Positions 22,055 to 33,845 of a DNA stretch of 64,000 nt are shown piece after piece. Numbering within the stretch: the first letter of the stretch is position 1; each line of letters begins with the position of its first letter. The notes under the pieces were generated by a model. The model was not told the DNA's origin and searched no databases. It saw only the letters and a program-made list of their open reading frames with translations. The translations under genes were made by a program, and so were the position numbers. Source of the DNA: Episyrphus balteatus (taxonomy: Eukaryota > Arthropoda > Insecta > Diptera > Syrphidae); NCBI RefSeq assembly GCF_945859705.1, contig NC_079134.1, positions 35,478,576-35,542,575 on the forward strand, in the 5' to 3' direction.

Positions 22055-23260
22055 TTAATTAATAATTGGATAACTGCACTCAGATGCAATTCCACAAAAA
22101 CTGTTTTCATTTCTTGGAATTCTGCCATAACCACCCTCACCCCACTTATCAGAATACGAGTTCTTGATAATCCAATAGTCCCTGCCATTTTCTGTACCAT
22201 ATCCAATAACCAAAACCGAGTGATTCACATCACCTTCGTTACATTTTTGATCATCGTAGATACCCTTTTCGTAAAGCACAAATGTCTCCACAACACACAT
22301 GGAACAAGCCACTGGTCCCTTAGTAGCAACAGCTTCCTTCAATGTCTTCTCATCACCTGGTGCAATAACAGCAAATGCTTGCATATCAGCTCCCTTAATA
22401 TCTCGTCTATAGTTGCATTTGTCATCCATCATCTTGTAAGGATATGGTTCACTCTTGGCAATACCTTGGTTTTCGATAATATAATTGAATCCATATTCTT
22501 GGTATCCACCTGAACAACCAACATTTCCATAGTTTTGACTGCAGTCAATTAAATTTTGCTCAGAAAGTGGTACCAATGATTTAGTCTTGCGGAAATAATG
22601 TCCTTCGACAGCTCCAGTAACAGCAAATGACCAACAGGAATTACAATCGAGACCTTGGAATTTAACTGGTGTAACTGCTCCATGATCACGCCAATCAAAA
22701 CTATCAGGGATGTTTGCGTTTGTAGGTACAGAAGCAGCTTCTTTGTGAGCTGAAGCCTTGGCACTAAAATTTAACATGATTTATTGTTAATTTAAACACA
22801 AAATTTGCGTATTTATGAACTTACTCTCCTGCACTGCTCCTCTTCAAACCAGCAAGTTTGGATAAAAATTCAGTTGGAGACAAATCAGCAAATATATTTG
22901 CTCCCAATTTGAATGCGCTCTGTCCCAACTCCCAAGCCTTGTTGTTTGAGTCAATTAAAGCTTGATTAGCTCGGAAGATGCCTTCACGTAATGTCTTTTC
23001 AGCAGCAGTTGCATATTGTTTACCACTTTGGGCCTTTTTAAAAAAAAAATACACTAGTAAGTAAATGAATTCAAATAAAAAATGAATGAAATACTTACTA
23101 CAAAGTCACCAAAGTCTTGAACATTGTTTAACAAAGGTATTTGAGAAAATCTATTCAATAAAGGACTGTTGGAAAAAGATGGTACCTTCGGTACGTTAAA
23201 GCCGAAAAAGTTTTGCGCTGAAACAGCTGACAGAATGGCAAGTAGTATAAAGATCTTCAT
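22055..23260 (-). CDS. Cathepsin L-type secreted cysteine protease (C1A), three coding exons
   Basis: A papain-family endopeptidase precursor of 359 residues. Coding exons: 23099-23260, 22825-23033 and 22055-22763; both introns (65 and 61 bp) start GT and end AG. Residues 1-15 are a signal peptide. The I29 propeptide has a full ERFNIN pattern (E66, R70, F74, N77, I81, N85) and the GANIFAD motif (98-104). The mature enzyme should start near I142/D144 (IPDSFDW). Catalytic residues are Q160, C167, H305 and N325, and GCSGG is at 206-210. Oddities: one extra residue between Q160 and C167 (QGLDCNSCW instead of the usual QGQCGSCW), Asn for Gly before Ser-Cys, and KNSY for KNSW at 324-327. It should act in the lysosome, gut lumen or outside the cell. 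Overall it is closest in my recall to fly CG4847-type cathepsins. Start chosen by signal peptide and upstream acceptor. Confidence 0.97.
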
Positions 23261-23323
23261 CGTAAAAGCTGAAAGAAAAGATATATAGAATATTTAGTTT
23301 TATTTAGTTTTGTATGTTGTACA

Positions 23324-23605
23324 TATTTTGATAATGAATGTACTGCGTTATCTCAAAGACGTAGACTCCATTTGGGAGAATTCTACTATAACAACCCTAG
23401 TGAGCTAGCAAATATAGACATGGGTAGTCTCGCTCGCTTTATCAGAAGCTCCAAATGGAAATGGTACAACGAAAAGGAAGAGAAAAAATCACAAAGATTC
23501 ATTGTGGTATCACAACGGACCAATCATGGTCTAAGTGTATCAGCTCTCCTGCTGATAGCCACGTTAACCTTATACCTAATGTACATATTTTGGCTTAATG
23601 TATAA
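23324..23605 (+). CDS. Small ORF with C-terminal membrane segment, unknown
   Basis: This open frame on the plus strand has no stop from before 23324. The first ATG in frame is at 23420, giving 61 residues: a basic N-terminal part (RFIRSSKWKW, then EKEEKKSQRF) and a hydrophobic segment of about 20 residues (LSVSALLLIATLTLYLMYIF) near the end, as in tail-anchored proteins. Codon use and base composition are less AT-biased than the surroundings, and AATAAA occurs twice within 45 bases after the stop. It lies opposite the inferred cathepsin 5'UTR intron. It could be a small gene, the last exon of one, or a remnant of a captured gene. I do not recognise the family. Confidence 0.3.
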   Translation, partial: YFDNECTALSQRRRLHLGEFYYNNPSELANIDMGSLARFIRSSKWKWYNEKEEKKSQRFIVVSQRTNHGLSVSALLLIATLTLYLMYIFWLNV

Positions 23606-24452
23606 AAGCATTTTAAGGTTTGACAATAAAAAATGTATGCAATAAACGAGACGTCACCTTCAAATTTTGCAATTGGATAACCAAAAATTACATTGAGTCG
23701 AATTCTTTGAGAAATATCTATTTTCCGCAGAATATTTCATTACCTATGTATATTTTTCCTTTATTTCAAATACTAACATTGACACAAAGATTTAAATCGC
23801 TAAGAGCATTTCTTGATTAATTTACCATTAAAAAAAAAAACAAAAAACATGTAGATAAGAAAATATGAATCATTAATTCAATGATTTTATTTAGGAAAAA
23901 AAATATTTAGCTATCTTTATCATCAGTTGGAACTTTCACTGGGTGGGTACTTACAACTTCCAACTTACAACACGTAATTCAACTTCGAGAAAGATAAATT
24001 TATAGATATATGTAATATGGTTAGAAATAAATATAAAAAAAAATATTCCCCAAGTTTCAAGTTTCTAACATGATTCTTGTAACTTAACAGACTTTAACTT
24101 TAAGTAGTGTCCACATAATATTGATTTATGATGAAATGATGATCAACACGCAGTTTCTACCACTATTATTAACAGAGATATCATTAACATGAGTTAAGGC
24201 ATACCAAAGAAAAAGGGTTTTCTTAATTCATCGTCAAAATGGAATCAACTTTGCAGATTAATCGTAACTATAGAGCAGTTTTTAGAATAAGAATCACAAT
24301 GATCTGACTTTTTTTCATCGTACTTCATGTTCTTCCTTCATACTACTACATAATTTAATTTAATAAAGGAATTTCACCAATATAATGTAAAAATTATATA
24401 AAATCGTTTTTTTTTTTTTGTTTTTATTACCTAATGTTTCATTTCATTTTAA
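23606..24452. other. Non-coding DNA
   Basis: AT-rich, no recognised element. Inside the inferred cathepsin intron. Confidence 0.5.
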
Positions 24453-26600
24453 ATAATTTTGATCACAAAACAAAGTATGTTATCTTTCTTCTTGTATAAA
24501 AAGAAATTTTTAGAAAAAAATGTTTGAAAATCGTTAAAGCCGTTGCTTAAAAAAATGATTTTTTCAAAAAAAAAAATTTGGTTTGTCATTTTGAAGACAT
24601 AATTAATTAACGCTTAAAAACAAAATTTAGAAATATTTGACTGAACCGTTTTCAAAAAATTGATTTTTCAAAAAACACTTTGAAATGTATTTTTTTTAAA
24701 TCCAAAAATGTGTATTTTGAAAATTTTCTTAAAATCGCGATGCTTTTATGTAAAAATGTTCGTTGAAATCGGGTTAGTCGTGTACGAGATATTCAGAAAC
24801 AAAAAAAAAGCGTTCTATGGCAGGTATATACCGTTAATAACACTGGTCAACAAGGTTTTTGCCACAAGAACCAAAATATACTTTTCTAGTAGTTTTTAAG
24901 GTGCTGAATCCGAATCTGAAGTCAGAAAAATTTGATTGGCCTTCGTTTTTGAAATATTACCGTTAGAAAATGTAAAAAAACGTAATTTTGGCTGTTTTCG
25001 AGGTTATGTTTTTATGTGGAGTAATTAATTGTGAATAAATTTGTAACGGTGCCTATAAGAGCTAGTTTTATTCTTTCAAAAAATGTTTAAATCTTTCCGA
25101 TATCTCTTTTATTGCCCGAGATATTTAAAATTTAAGTAGCGGTCTTTGAATCAGAAACAACACTGGCCAACCAAATTACACTTTTTTTGCCACAAGAATC
25201 AAAATAGACTTTTCTGAAGGTTTTTGGGTTGCTGAACTCGAATCCACAATCAGAAATATTCTATTAGCCTTCGTTCTTAAAATATTACCGTTATTAAATG
25301 CAAAAAAGGGTTTTTTTTATAACGATTATATTTCAAGAACGGAGGCTAATAGATTTTTTCCGATTGCGGATTTGAGTTCAGCAACTCAAAAACCTTCAGA
25401 AAAGTATATTTTGGTTCTTGTGGCAAAAATTCTGTGACCAGTGACTTAAACTTTAGATTAAGTTTAGTTTCTCTTTGACTTATTAAATGAAACTTAAGAT
25501 ATCTCGAGCAATAAAAAATATATCGGGAAAATTTAAACAGTTTTTGAAAGAAGAATATATGTTGTTATAATAACCGTTACAAATTTGTTTATAATAAATT
25601 ACCCCACATAAAAACAGAACCTCGAAAACAGCCAAAATTACGTTTTTTGACATTTTCTAACGGTAATATTTCAAAAATGAAGGCCAATAAAATTTTTCTG
25701 ACTTCGGATTCAGCACCCCAAAAACTACTAGAAAAGTATATTTTGGTTCTTGTGGCAAAAAAAAAGTTAAATTTTGTTTTTTTTCTGTCTGTCTGTCTGT
25801 ATAAGGAGCTAAAGCCTAAATGGATGGACCGATTAATGTCAAATTTGGTATGTAGCGTTATTTGGCGACTTTCCAGAGGGGTTTTCGGAATTAATTTTTT
25901 TGGACCAAAAATAACGGTACTTGTCATATACCAATTTTAGTAAAATTGAAATATCTCGAAAACAGCTCTAACGATTTTGTTTAAAAAATTCAAATATTAG
26001 TTTTAAGTAAGGTCTATATTTGAATGAAAAATTTTTTTTTTGAAAATCATTATTAACGGTACCTGCCATAGAACCGTTTTATTCAAATTCGAATATCTCC
26101 GAAACTTCTTATTCGATTTCAACGAAACTTTTTGTGAAGAAGCATTTATATAATTTAAATATAAACCAAAAATAAAATTTCCAAAAAAATAATTTTTGGA
26201 TTAAAAAAAAATTTTTTTTGAAAAATCAAATTTTCGACAATGGGACATTGAATTTTTTTGAAATTTTGTTTTTAGATGTTGATTAGTGATTTCTACAAAA
26301 TGGCATTACAATTTTATTTTAAAACTTTTTTTCCAAAAAATTATTTATAAAAAATTGTTTTTTAAAAAACGACTCTAACGATTTTGAATTTTGTTTTTTT
26401 CTAAAAATGCACGTTAATATATCAATCAAAACTGCATACTTGTTTTGGAGGGCAATTTAATTTCAGATTGTATTTTATTTTTTTTTTAAGCGAATTTTAT
26501 TTTTTTTTTCCAAATTTCTTCTAAAGTGTGAATATAGTGAATATATTAAAGCTACAACTGCTGGCTTGGAAACTATATTTTTCTTTTTATTTATATATTC
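24453..26600. repeat. Fam1 repeat block, copy 2
   Basis: This contains the Fam1 phrases GGCATTTTGAAGACA-like text, AACGATTTTG, AACGGTACCTGCCATAGAACC and a (TCTG)n run at 25784-25801. A long hairpin (24856-25760) forms its left half. No protein was found. Confidence 0.75.
24856..25760. repeat. Long hairpin in the Fam1 block, arms of about 440 bp
   Basis: The sequence reads CAAGAACCAAAATATACTTTTCTAGTAG from the left and, complemented, the same from the right; the match continues inward through TAATTTTGGCTGTTTTCGAGG, TTTGTAACGG and TTTTTGCCACAAGAA to a centre near 25306. Identity between arms is roughly 85-90% by eye. It lies in the inferred cathepsin intron, so the pre-mRNA could carry a long double-stranded hairpin. 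Confidence 0.85.
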
Positions 26601-27306
26601 TTGATAAAAATTGAACTCCTGAGTATTGGACTAATTCAATAAATTAATAAATACCTACCATGCAAAAAAACAAAAATTCATTTACTTAAAATAAACTTAG
26701 ACAGCATAATAAATTAAACTTTTTCTTATCTCCTGCAGTGTTATCAATATTTTTTTTTAAGTAACCCCAAACTTGTATTAGTTCAAGATAATAATATTTC
26801 TAAGATGCAAATTCGTATGCAAATAGTTAAAAACAATTAAAATTGAATTTATAAGCAGGCTTGCGAGTTTTATAATATTTCATGGGTGAGAATAGATACC
26901 TGAATAAATTTGATTTTGTAGATAACAAGAAAATTATATTTTGTTTTTGTCTAAATTAAATTCTTAATTTGCAATAGGTACATAAAAAATCCAACCAGAT
27001 CAATTTTGCTTCCAAATCTGAGTTTAGGGAATAATAATGCACTTTTTCCTCAAAAAACGAAGAAGAAAACATGTTTCTTGAACATTTAGAAAAGAAATAC
27101 AGCTAAGGTCGATCTTGTTTCTTATAAGTTATATTATCTGAAGATATATTCACATCACAATTCACTCATAAAATATAACCGGAAAAAAAAACTTCAAATA
27201 ATTACAACATTGTTGTATTCTCTTTGGTGTAGGTTAAGTACTCATTAGTACCTATTAATGTAATTTTTTTTATACTAAAACCTAATATTAATTTTAATTG
27301 TCAAGA
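26601..27306. other. Non-coding DNA
   Basis: AT-rich; nothing identified. Inside the inferred cathepsin intron. Confidence 0.5.
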
Positions 27307-27312
27307 ACATAC

Positions 27313-27378
27313 CTTCAACGATTTTTTCACGGTCAAGACTAGAAAATTGAATGATTGACTTCAGAACACAAACAGACT
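27313..27378 (-). other. Candidate untranslated first exon of the cathepsin gene
   Basis: About 66 bases on the minus strand run from an initiator-like TCTAGTCTG to the donor GAAG|GTATGT. There is no ATG inside, as expected for an exon that joins the 8-base leader before the cathepsin start codon. It could belong to another transcript. Confidence 0.5.
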
Positions 27379-27399
27379 AGATTTTGTTTTGAATCAAAG

Positions 27400-27407
27400 C
27401 TTTTATA
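27400..27407 (-). promoter_or_regulatory. TATA box of the candidate cathepsin promoter
   Basis: TATAAAAG on the minus strand sits 29 bases before an initiator-like TCTAGTC (A at 27378), the usual insect spacing. Confidence 0.55.
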
Positions 27408-27889
27408 GACTTATCTCAGGAAAGCAGATACTTGTTAGACTCTATTCGTCCGCTATATAAAAAAAAATAATCAAATTAATATTACTATTAATGAGCAAAA
27501 GCCGGATTGTCTAATTTTATTTTCATGTTCGGTTCGTCACCGAAAAACCTGATTTTTAAAACACTTTGGCACATCAGCAGCAGCGTATACATCTTCTATT
27601 TTGGGGGGATATACACAGAAGTTAACAATAACATACATATTAATAATTTTTTATTTTTTTTGTTATATTGTAATGTATCTAAGTACAGTAAAACACAGTA
27701 TCTACTTGTTTTATTGAAGCAATTTACAAAAGTTTTTAATGTGCTTTTTTACTTGCGATATATGTACAATGTTTATATTATATACAAAGGTACTATAGGA
27801 AAATTTAGGATTCGTAAATTGATTTCTGACCTTCTCGTAAACGAGTAAGTAGCCGTAATATGAATATATGGTATAAACTTTTCAAGACC
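27408..27889. other. Sequence upstream of the cathepsin promoter
   Basis: AT-rich. ACTTATCTCAGGAAAGC just upstream of the TATA box contains CTTATCT, complement AGATAAG, which matches the GATA-factor site typical of gut-expressed insect genes; the match is short and only suggestive. Confidence 0.35.
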
Positions 27890-29060
27890 TTCAGGTTTGG
27901 ATTAAAAAAAAATTTTACTTTTGTTTTTATATATGTTGAATAATTATTTCTTTTAAATGGCATACCAGTTTTTTTTAAATTTTTCTGGAATTTTTTATTA
28001 AAAGAAAAACATTAAAAAAAAAAACGGTTCCTATAATTTTCGAAAAAAAAAATCCAAAAATTCTTTATTATATAAAAAACTAATTAACATACCCAGTTTA
28101 AAGATTAAAACCATTTAAAAGGGTGTTTTTGTTATTTAAAAAAAAACGATTTTTAGTATTTTGTTACATTTCTTATAAAATAAATGAAAAAATTCAATTA
28201 AATTTTTTGTTTGATGAACGCTAGCTATGTAAAAATTTGGCTTGGTAAACGAAAAAATTTTCTAATTTTCAAAGTCTCCAATAAATTTTTATGCTCACGA
28301 ATAAATAGAATGAAGAATGATGTCAAAGACTAAATTAAAAAATTTAACTAGGTAAACGATTAATGACCATCCGATTCCAGAAAGAGAAAATTAAAAATTT
28401 TTTTTAGAACCAAAATTAACGGACTTTACTATATGATTAAAATTGAAAAGATTGTTTTTGTCTCAAAACATAATGAACGCTATATAAAAAACTTTAACAT
28501 AATAACAAATTTAATTCAATTTTGTCATTGATTTTATAAGAACTACAAAAAAGGGTTACACCCTTTTGAATGATTTAAGTTTTCAAACTGAGTATGCAGT
28601 TTAATTACTTTGTATAACAAAGAATGTTTAGAATTTTGTTTTCGAAAATTGTAGGAACCGTTTTTTTTTTTAATTAGTTTTTTTGCAGTAAAATTTTCAA
28701 AAAAAAATTTGGTATGCTTATCTTGAGAAAATATTATTTGACACACAAAAACAAAATTTCAATAAAAAATATTATCAATTCGTTTTCAAAAAATCGGGTT
28801 TTCAAAAAAATTTTCCAACAAAATTCAATTTCCCATCCAGGGAATCACTAAAGCTCTTAACTACTAAGTTTGATGCAAATCGGACTAGTATTTTACGCTG
28901 CAGCTCGAGATAGAGACAGACACACAGATAGACAATATTGCGGGACCGATTTTTTTAGAATTCCTTATCATTGTAATGTCATGTCTGATTGTTAATTACA
29001 TCGAGTTCGATTTTTTTTACGAATCCTAAACTTGCCTATATCGCAAGTAAACCGATTTAA
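27890..29060. repeat. Fam1 repeat, copy 3
   Basis: Recurrent Fam1 phrases: GGCATACCAGTTTTTTT, AAAACGGTTCCTATAA, AGACAGACACACAGATAGACA, TTGCGGGACC and ATTGTAATGTCATG, then ATCGAGTTCGATTTTTTT as in the other copies. No protein. Confidence 0.7.
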
Positions 29061-29661
29061 GAAAAAAAGTAATTTTTTTGAAAAAAGTCCCTAGAAGCGG
29101 GGCTTCGGAGGTTAGCATTACCCTCATACGATCCTCAAAAAAACCTTGGAGCTAAATTCCTTTTTTAATTTGGTATCTATTATGGCCAATTAAAAAAGAA
29201 AGTACTGTCAAATGGGGCTTTTAATTCTGAGGTTGCAATATTAGATGCTAGAAAACAACCCTGCCCCTCCCAATGCATACGCTACGTTATGTTAGGTATA
29301 TCTATTGGTTTAAAAAAAAATTAAAACTAACTTTTTAAACCAGAACTAGTAATATCTAATAGATTTTGATATAAATTAAAATTTTTAATTTAACTGTAAA
29401 ATTAATTAAAATAGCAGCTTTATCGTTGTTCATAAATTAAGCTTATTTTACCCGTAAGGTATTAATTTATTCTGCTCCAGTGACGTCATGTGAATTTTTT
29501 GTTATTTTTTCCAGAGCTTTAAGGAAATTTAATTAAATTTAATTAAATATATAATATATGTAAAAATACTCCTCGAGAAGTCTCCTTAAGAATTATGATT
29601 ACTGAAATCTGTAAACGCCACCATAACAGTTAAAGTTCCAAGAACTATTTCGGATAAACTA
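29061..29661. other. Non-coding DNA
   Basis: No defined element. A CRE-like TGACGTCA occurs at about 29480 but has no promoter context. Confidence 0.45.
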
Positions 29662-31210
29662 TTTTTTGACGTGATAACGTCTTATAAATCGAGGAACCAT
29701 GGCAGCCACCACAAAAAAGTGACGCCATTTTCTAACGTTACACTCTCGCACTTTCGCAGTGCGGCAAAAAATGTCAATTAAAAATTAAAAATTAAAAATA
29801 AACTACTAGAGATACAAAAATCTTCTATAGCTGATTTGAAAGATAATAACCTAAAGCTTAATCCAAATGAAGGATTAAAACGGGGTAAAACGGAAAGATG
29901 AAATTTGAGCTAAAATCTAAACGCGAAGTCGTAGAGAATTCATTTTCTTTGCTATAGATAGACGAGATTAATTTAAGAATAACTGCATTTAAGGAAAAAT
30001 TCTTAAAAATTTCGAAACTAAGCTATAACGTTTTGTTTGAACGTTGTTCACTTGTTGGGGCTATGACAAAATGATGATTTTGGGTAAAGGAAATTTTTTT
30101 CGACAATTCTAAAGATTCCAGGTGAAAGATGAGGGAAAAAAATTAGGCGTCTGATACGGATTTTTTTCCAACACTCTGCGTTTGATTTTTAGCTTTTTTT
30201 TTGAGCGTTCAAAAAATCTCAAACTTAAAGGACATGTAGGTTTATGCATACATGTGCAAAAACTTTTAATCGTTTAGTGTGTTTTGACTGAATAACAGAA
30301 GAAACAAGTTTTTAAAAAACACGGTTTTTGGCCGTTTTTAACAGATTTTCATCGTTTTTTATTTTTATCTTTTTTTCTTTAATAGATACAGAAATAAAAT
30401 TTTAGAATTCAACATGTTATAATAGAAATTTTATTGAAATTTTATGAGCATCCTGATACAATTACCTTTCATTTGGTATATCACACATAACGGTAGACTA
30501 ACTACAAGCTACATACCTTATATTAAATCAAGAAACTTGTGGAGATCTGTTGCCCCCCGAACAGCAGTGGGAAGCACCGTAATCTCAGTCTGGAAATTCG
30601 ACATGGTTGACTATAAAAAATTCTAACTTCTCTTGTATGTATCTTCGAAATGAGATTGATACGTCATATGAAAGGTGAAATACTAAGCTTTCACATGGTA
30701 TATATTTTTTATAGGTTGTCAAACAAAAAAATTGATTCCATAGCCTGAGAACATAAAATTATATGTTTTTTGTTTGCTTTTTTTGATGAAAATTGATCGA
30801 GTTCAAAAAATTCTAGCTCTTTTTGTAGATACCTAAAAGAAATGATCGATATATATACTTTGAGCTAAAGAAATAAGCTTTCAGGTGGTATAAAATATTT
30901 TATAGGTTGTTGTCAAAAAATGAATTTTTGGGTGATGGAAATGATTTTTTCACTTTTTTCATAAGAAATGATTGTTTTTAATAAATATTTGGTTTTTTAA
31001 TGGTATATTTTTTTTTTTTGTAAGCTTTTAAAATAAAAAATTAATATAATATATGAGAAAAGAAGAAAGGTAATTTTTTTTAGCTTTTTCTTGTAAATTA
31101 TGATTGTTTGAAATAAATAAACGCTTCAATTGACTCATTTTAAAAGCACACAACCTGTTTTCTTACGACGTTATCACGTAAAATCATCGTCCGTAAACCG
31201 GCTTTACAGA
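29662..31210 (+). repeat. Fam2 repeat, copy 1, nearly complete
   Basis: The left end (GACGTGATAACGTC, 29668-29681) and right end (GACGTTATCACGT, 31167-31179) are inverted repeats. The left 600 bp match the complement of 55600-56350; the middle and right match the copies at 14, 33 and 45 kb. The open stretch 30444-30626 ends in FDMVDYKKF and a stop, followed at once by TTCTAACTTCTCTTGTA-G, a branch-point and splice-acceptor-like string that starts the first of several units of about 185 bp. Probably a non-autonomous DNA transposon family. Confidence 0.85.
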
Positions 31211-32889
31211 CAACCTCTTTTTTATTTTGAATATTTGTGTGAGAACCCGCTTAAAAAGGACAATTTTGTTTGCGGCTTACGGTTAAGGTTTACCAAATTT
31301 TTTTTCTGCTCTGCAAACTTAATTTTTTAAAATTTAATAAATTTAAGCGCCATCAAATTTTTTTCATTATTTTATTAACATAAACAAAAAGAAACCATTT
31401 AAACCTACACAAAAATAAAGTGTTTATGCTTACAATATAAATATGCATAATTGTATTATTTATTTAAATGTCTTTAGGTATGGGATTGATGGTCATATAC
31501 ATAGACGATAAAGATAAACTTATATTGATAAACTGAACTTGCTTGATTATCTACTTTATTAAACATGTTTACCTAATACATAATACAATATACAATGAAT
31601 ATTGGATTTTATAAAGGGTGATCCGAATAGATGGGTGACAAAAACAAGAAATCTCAGAAGTAGGTATGGCAGAGAAATTTACCCTAAACTGGGTCCTCCG
31701 CATCATACAGTTTCTCAATAATTCCGAAAAATATAATTAAGAGTTTTAATAGTGAAATATGATTCGGTGAATATTTTTATTGTTCGAGGTCGATTTTCGA
31801 ATAAATTTAAAAAAATATTCGAATATTCGAATATTGGATATGTCCTAAATTACTCGTATATTAAATGTAATTTTGCTAAAATTTCAAATTTTTCTAAAGT
31901 GAATTGGTTTATTTCATTATTTTCTCGTTCTTCAATGGTTAAGAATGGAAATTTCCACCATTTTTCCGATTGGAACCCTTCTCCTGAAACCATTTCCCTG
32001 GTAATTTTTGTTTAGAACAGCTCCGAATACAATTCAGGGATTCAGTCCGATAGAGAAAGGACAACCCTAAAACGGCTGATAGCTACACTTATGACTGTTC
32101 TAGAAACATATAGAAAAAAGTTTTATTGCAACCAGTTCAGAAAATATTGGCTTTTTTTCGTTCAGTGTATTTTAAATTTTATCATCTTATGTTTTCATTT
32201 ACTACAATCAGGAATGAATGAATTTTATTTATTTCTTTTTTTTTATAATTTTCTACAATAATTGGATGAGAACATAAACACTTAAATAATTTCATGGCTT
32301 TTGCACATTTTCCTTAAAAAAAAAAATTGAAACCTGTTTTTCGATGCAAAATGTAAAAAAAAGAATTTTATGAAAAATTTTAAACACCTCTGGTATAAAA
32401 TAAATCTATAGAATCCTAGGTGGCCAACTTTCCTAAAAATATCCCCCTTAGACGAGAATATTTTTAAGAAAGTTTTTATGACCTTTGACCCCAAGTAAAA
32501 TTTCTACAGGTCTCGGATCGATGAGGACTTTTTAGATTTAATTTATGATGGTGTTTCCAACAATCCTACCAATTTTCAGCTTGCTGGGAATTTATGTAAC
32601 CTCATCCCCTTATTTTATTTTAATTTGACCGGACTATTAGAAGGGAATCAGAAATGGCCAGAGTTGATTCCTGACCTGAATAAGAATGTACTGTTTTTAA
32701 TATTGTATTAAAAAAATGGTTTGTCGTTGAAATTATTAATATACACTACACAGATACAAAAAATTCCGTTGAAATCGGTACAGTAGTTTACGAAAAGAGA
32801 GAAATGAAGAAAATCGTTCCATTGACAGAAGTAGGTATACTGTTCACAACAATTCAAACTGTTTTTTTTTTTTATTTCAAATTTTTTTT
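31211..32889. other. Non-coding DNA
   Basis: AT-rich with no identified element. At 31788-31852 the word ATTCGAATATTCGAATATT forms a small palindrome cluster. A plus-strand frame at 31752-32015 has no recognisable content. Confidence 0.45.
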
Positions 32890-33845
32890 TGACAATTTGA
32901 AGAACGTCATTCGAAAGATAATAAAAAAAAAGTTAGGGATCTAATACGGATTTTTTTTAAATCTCTGCGTTTCGAAATATGAATTTTTGAAAAACACCTA
33001 CTTATTTTGGGGTATTTTTGGGTGAGTTTTTATTTTTTAAATTTTTTGTAGCATTCAAAAAATCTCGAGCTTATAGAACATGTGGTCTATGACTGTGCGC
33101 AATGAGCAATGCACTGCGCATACATGGTATTTCAAAATGGTTTTTGAATGAATAACGGGAAAAACAAGTTTTTTTGTCCCAAGTTTTTTGACCTTTTTTA
33201 ACCGTTTTTTATTTTTATCTTTTTTTTCTTCAACAGATAAATAAATGAAATTTATATTGTAGATATAATATATATATATCTGTGCAAAATTTCAATAAAT
33301 TTTGTAATCATAATTTTGAGATAACGGTAAAATAAAGCTCTATTTTTCAACAGCTTATATCTTTTGAACTAAATTCACAAAATTCTAGCTCTTTTTGGAG
33401 ATGCCTAATAGACATGATCGATATACATATATATTTTGGGCTGAAGCAATAAGCTTTCAGGTGGTATAAAATTTATTATAAGTTGTATAAAAAAAATGAA
33501 TTTTTGGGTGATGGAAATGATTTTTTCACTTTTTTCATAAGAAATGATTGTTTTTAATAAATTATTTTAATACTCATTGTAAAAATTTAAAAACGGTTTT
33601 ATTATTTAGAAGAAATATTTGGCTTTTTAATGGTATATTTTTTTTGTAAGCTTTTAAAATAAAAAATTAATATAATGAGAAAAGCAAAAAGGTAATTTTT
33701 TTTTAGCTTTTTCTTGTAAATTATGATTGTTTTAAATAAATAAACGCTTCAATTGACTCATTTTAAAAGCACACAACCTGTTTTCTTACGACGTTATCAC
33801 GTAAAATCATCGTCCGTAAACCGGCTTTACAGACAACCACTTTTT
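32890..33845 (+). repeat. Fam2 repeat, copy 2, internally rearranged
   Basis: The text TCTCTGCGTTTCGAAATATGA, TTTTTAACCGTTTTTTATTTT and GATAACGGTAAAATAAAG matches the other copies. The last 230 bp (33610-33838) are almost identical to 31000-31210, including ACGACGTTATCACGT and CCGGCTTTACAGACAACC. The block carrying the FDMVD peptide is missing here. Confidence 0.8.

Larger units (their letters stand above)
23269..27312 (-). other. Inferred 5'UTR intron of the cathepsin gene
   Basis: Eight bases before the start codon the minus strand reads TATATCTTTTCTTTCAG, a strong acceptor at 23269-23270. The best matching donor is GTATGT at 27307-27312, next to an exon with its own TATA promoter. The intron of 4044 bp would contain a Fam1 block and the long hairpin at 24856-25760. 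No transcript evidence is available. Confidence 0.5.

Noticed and set aside
22220..22764. Open frames overlapping the cathepsin exon on the other strand or frame
   Set aside because: Shadows of the cathepsin coding sequence.
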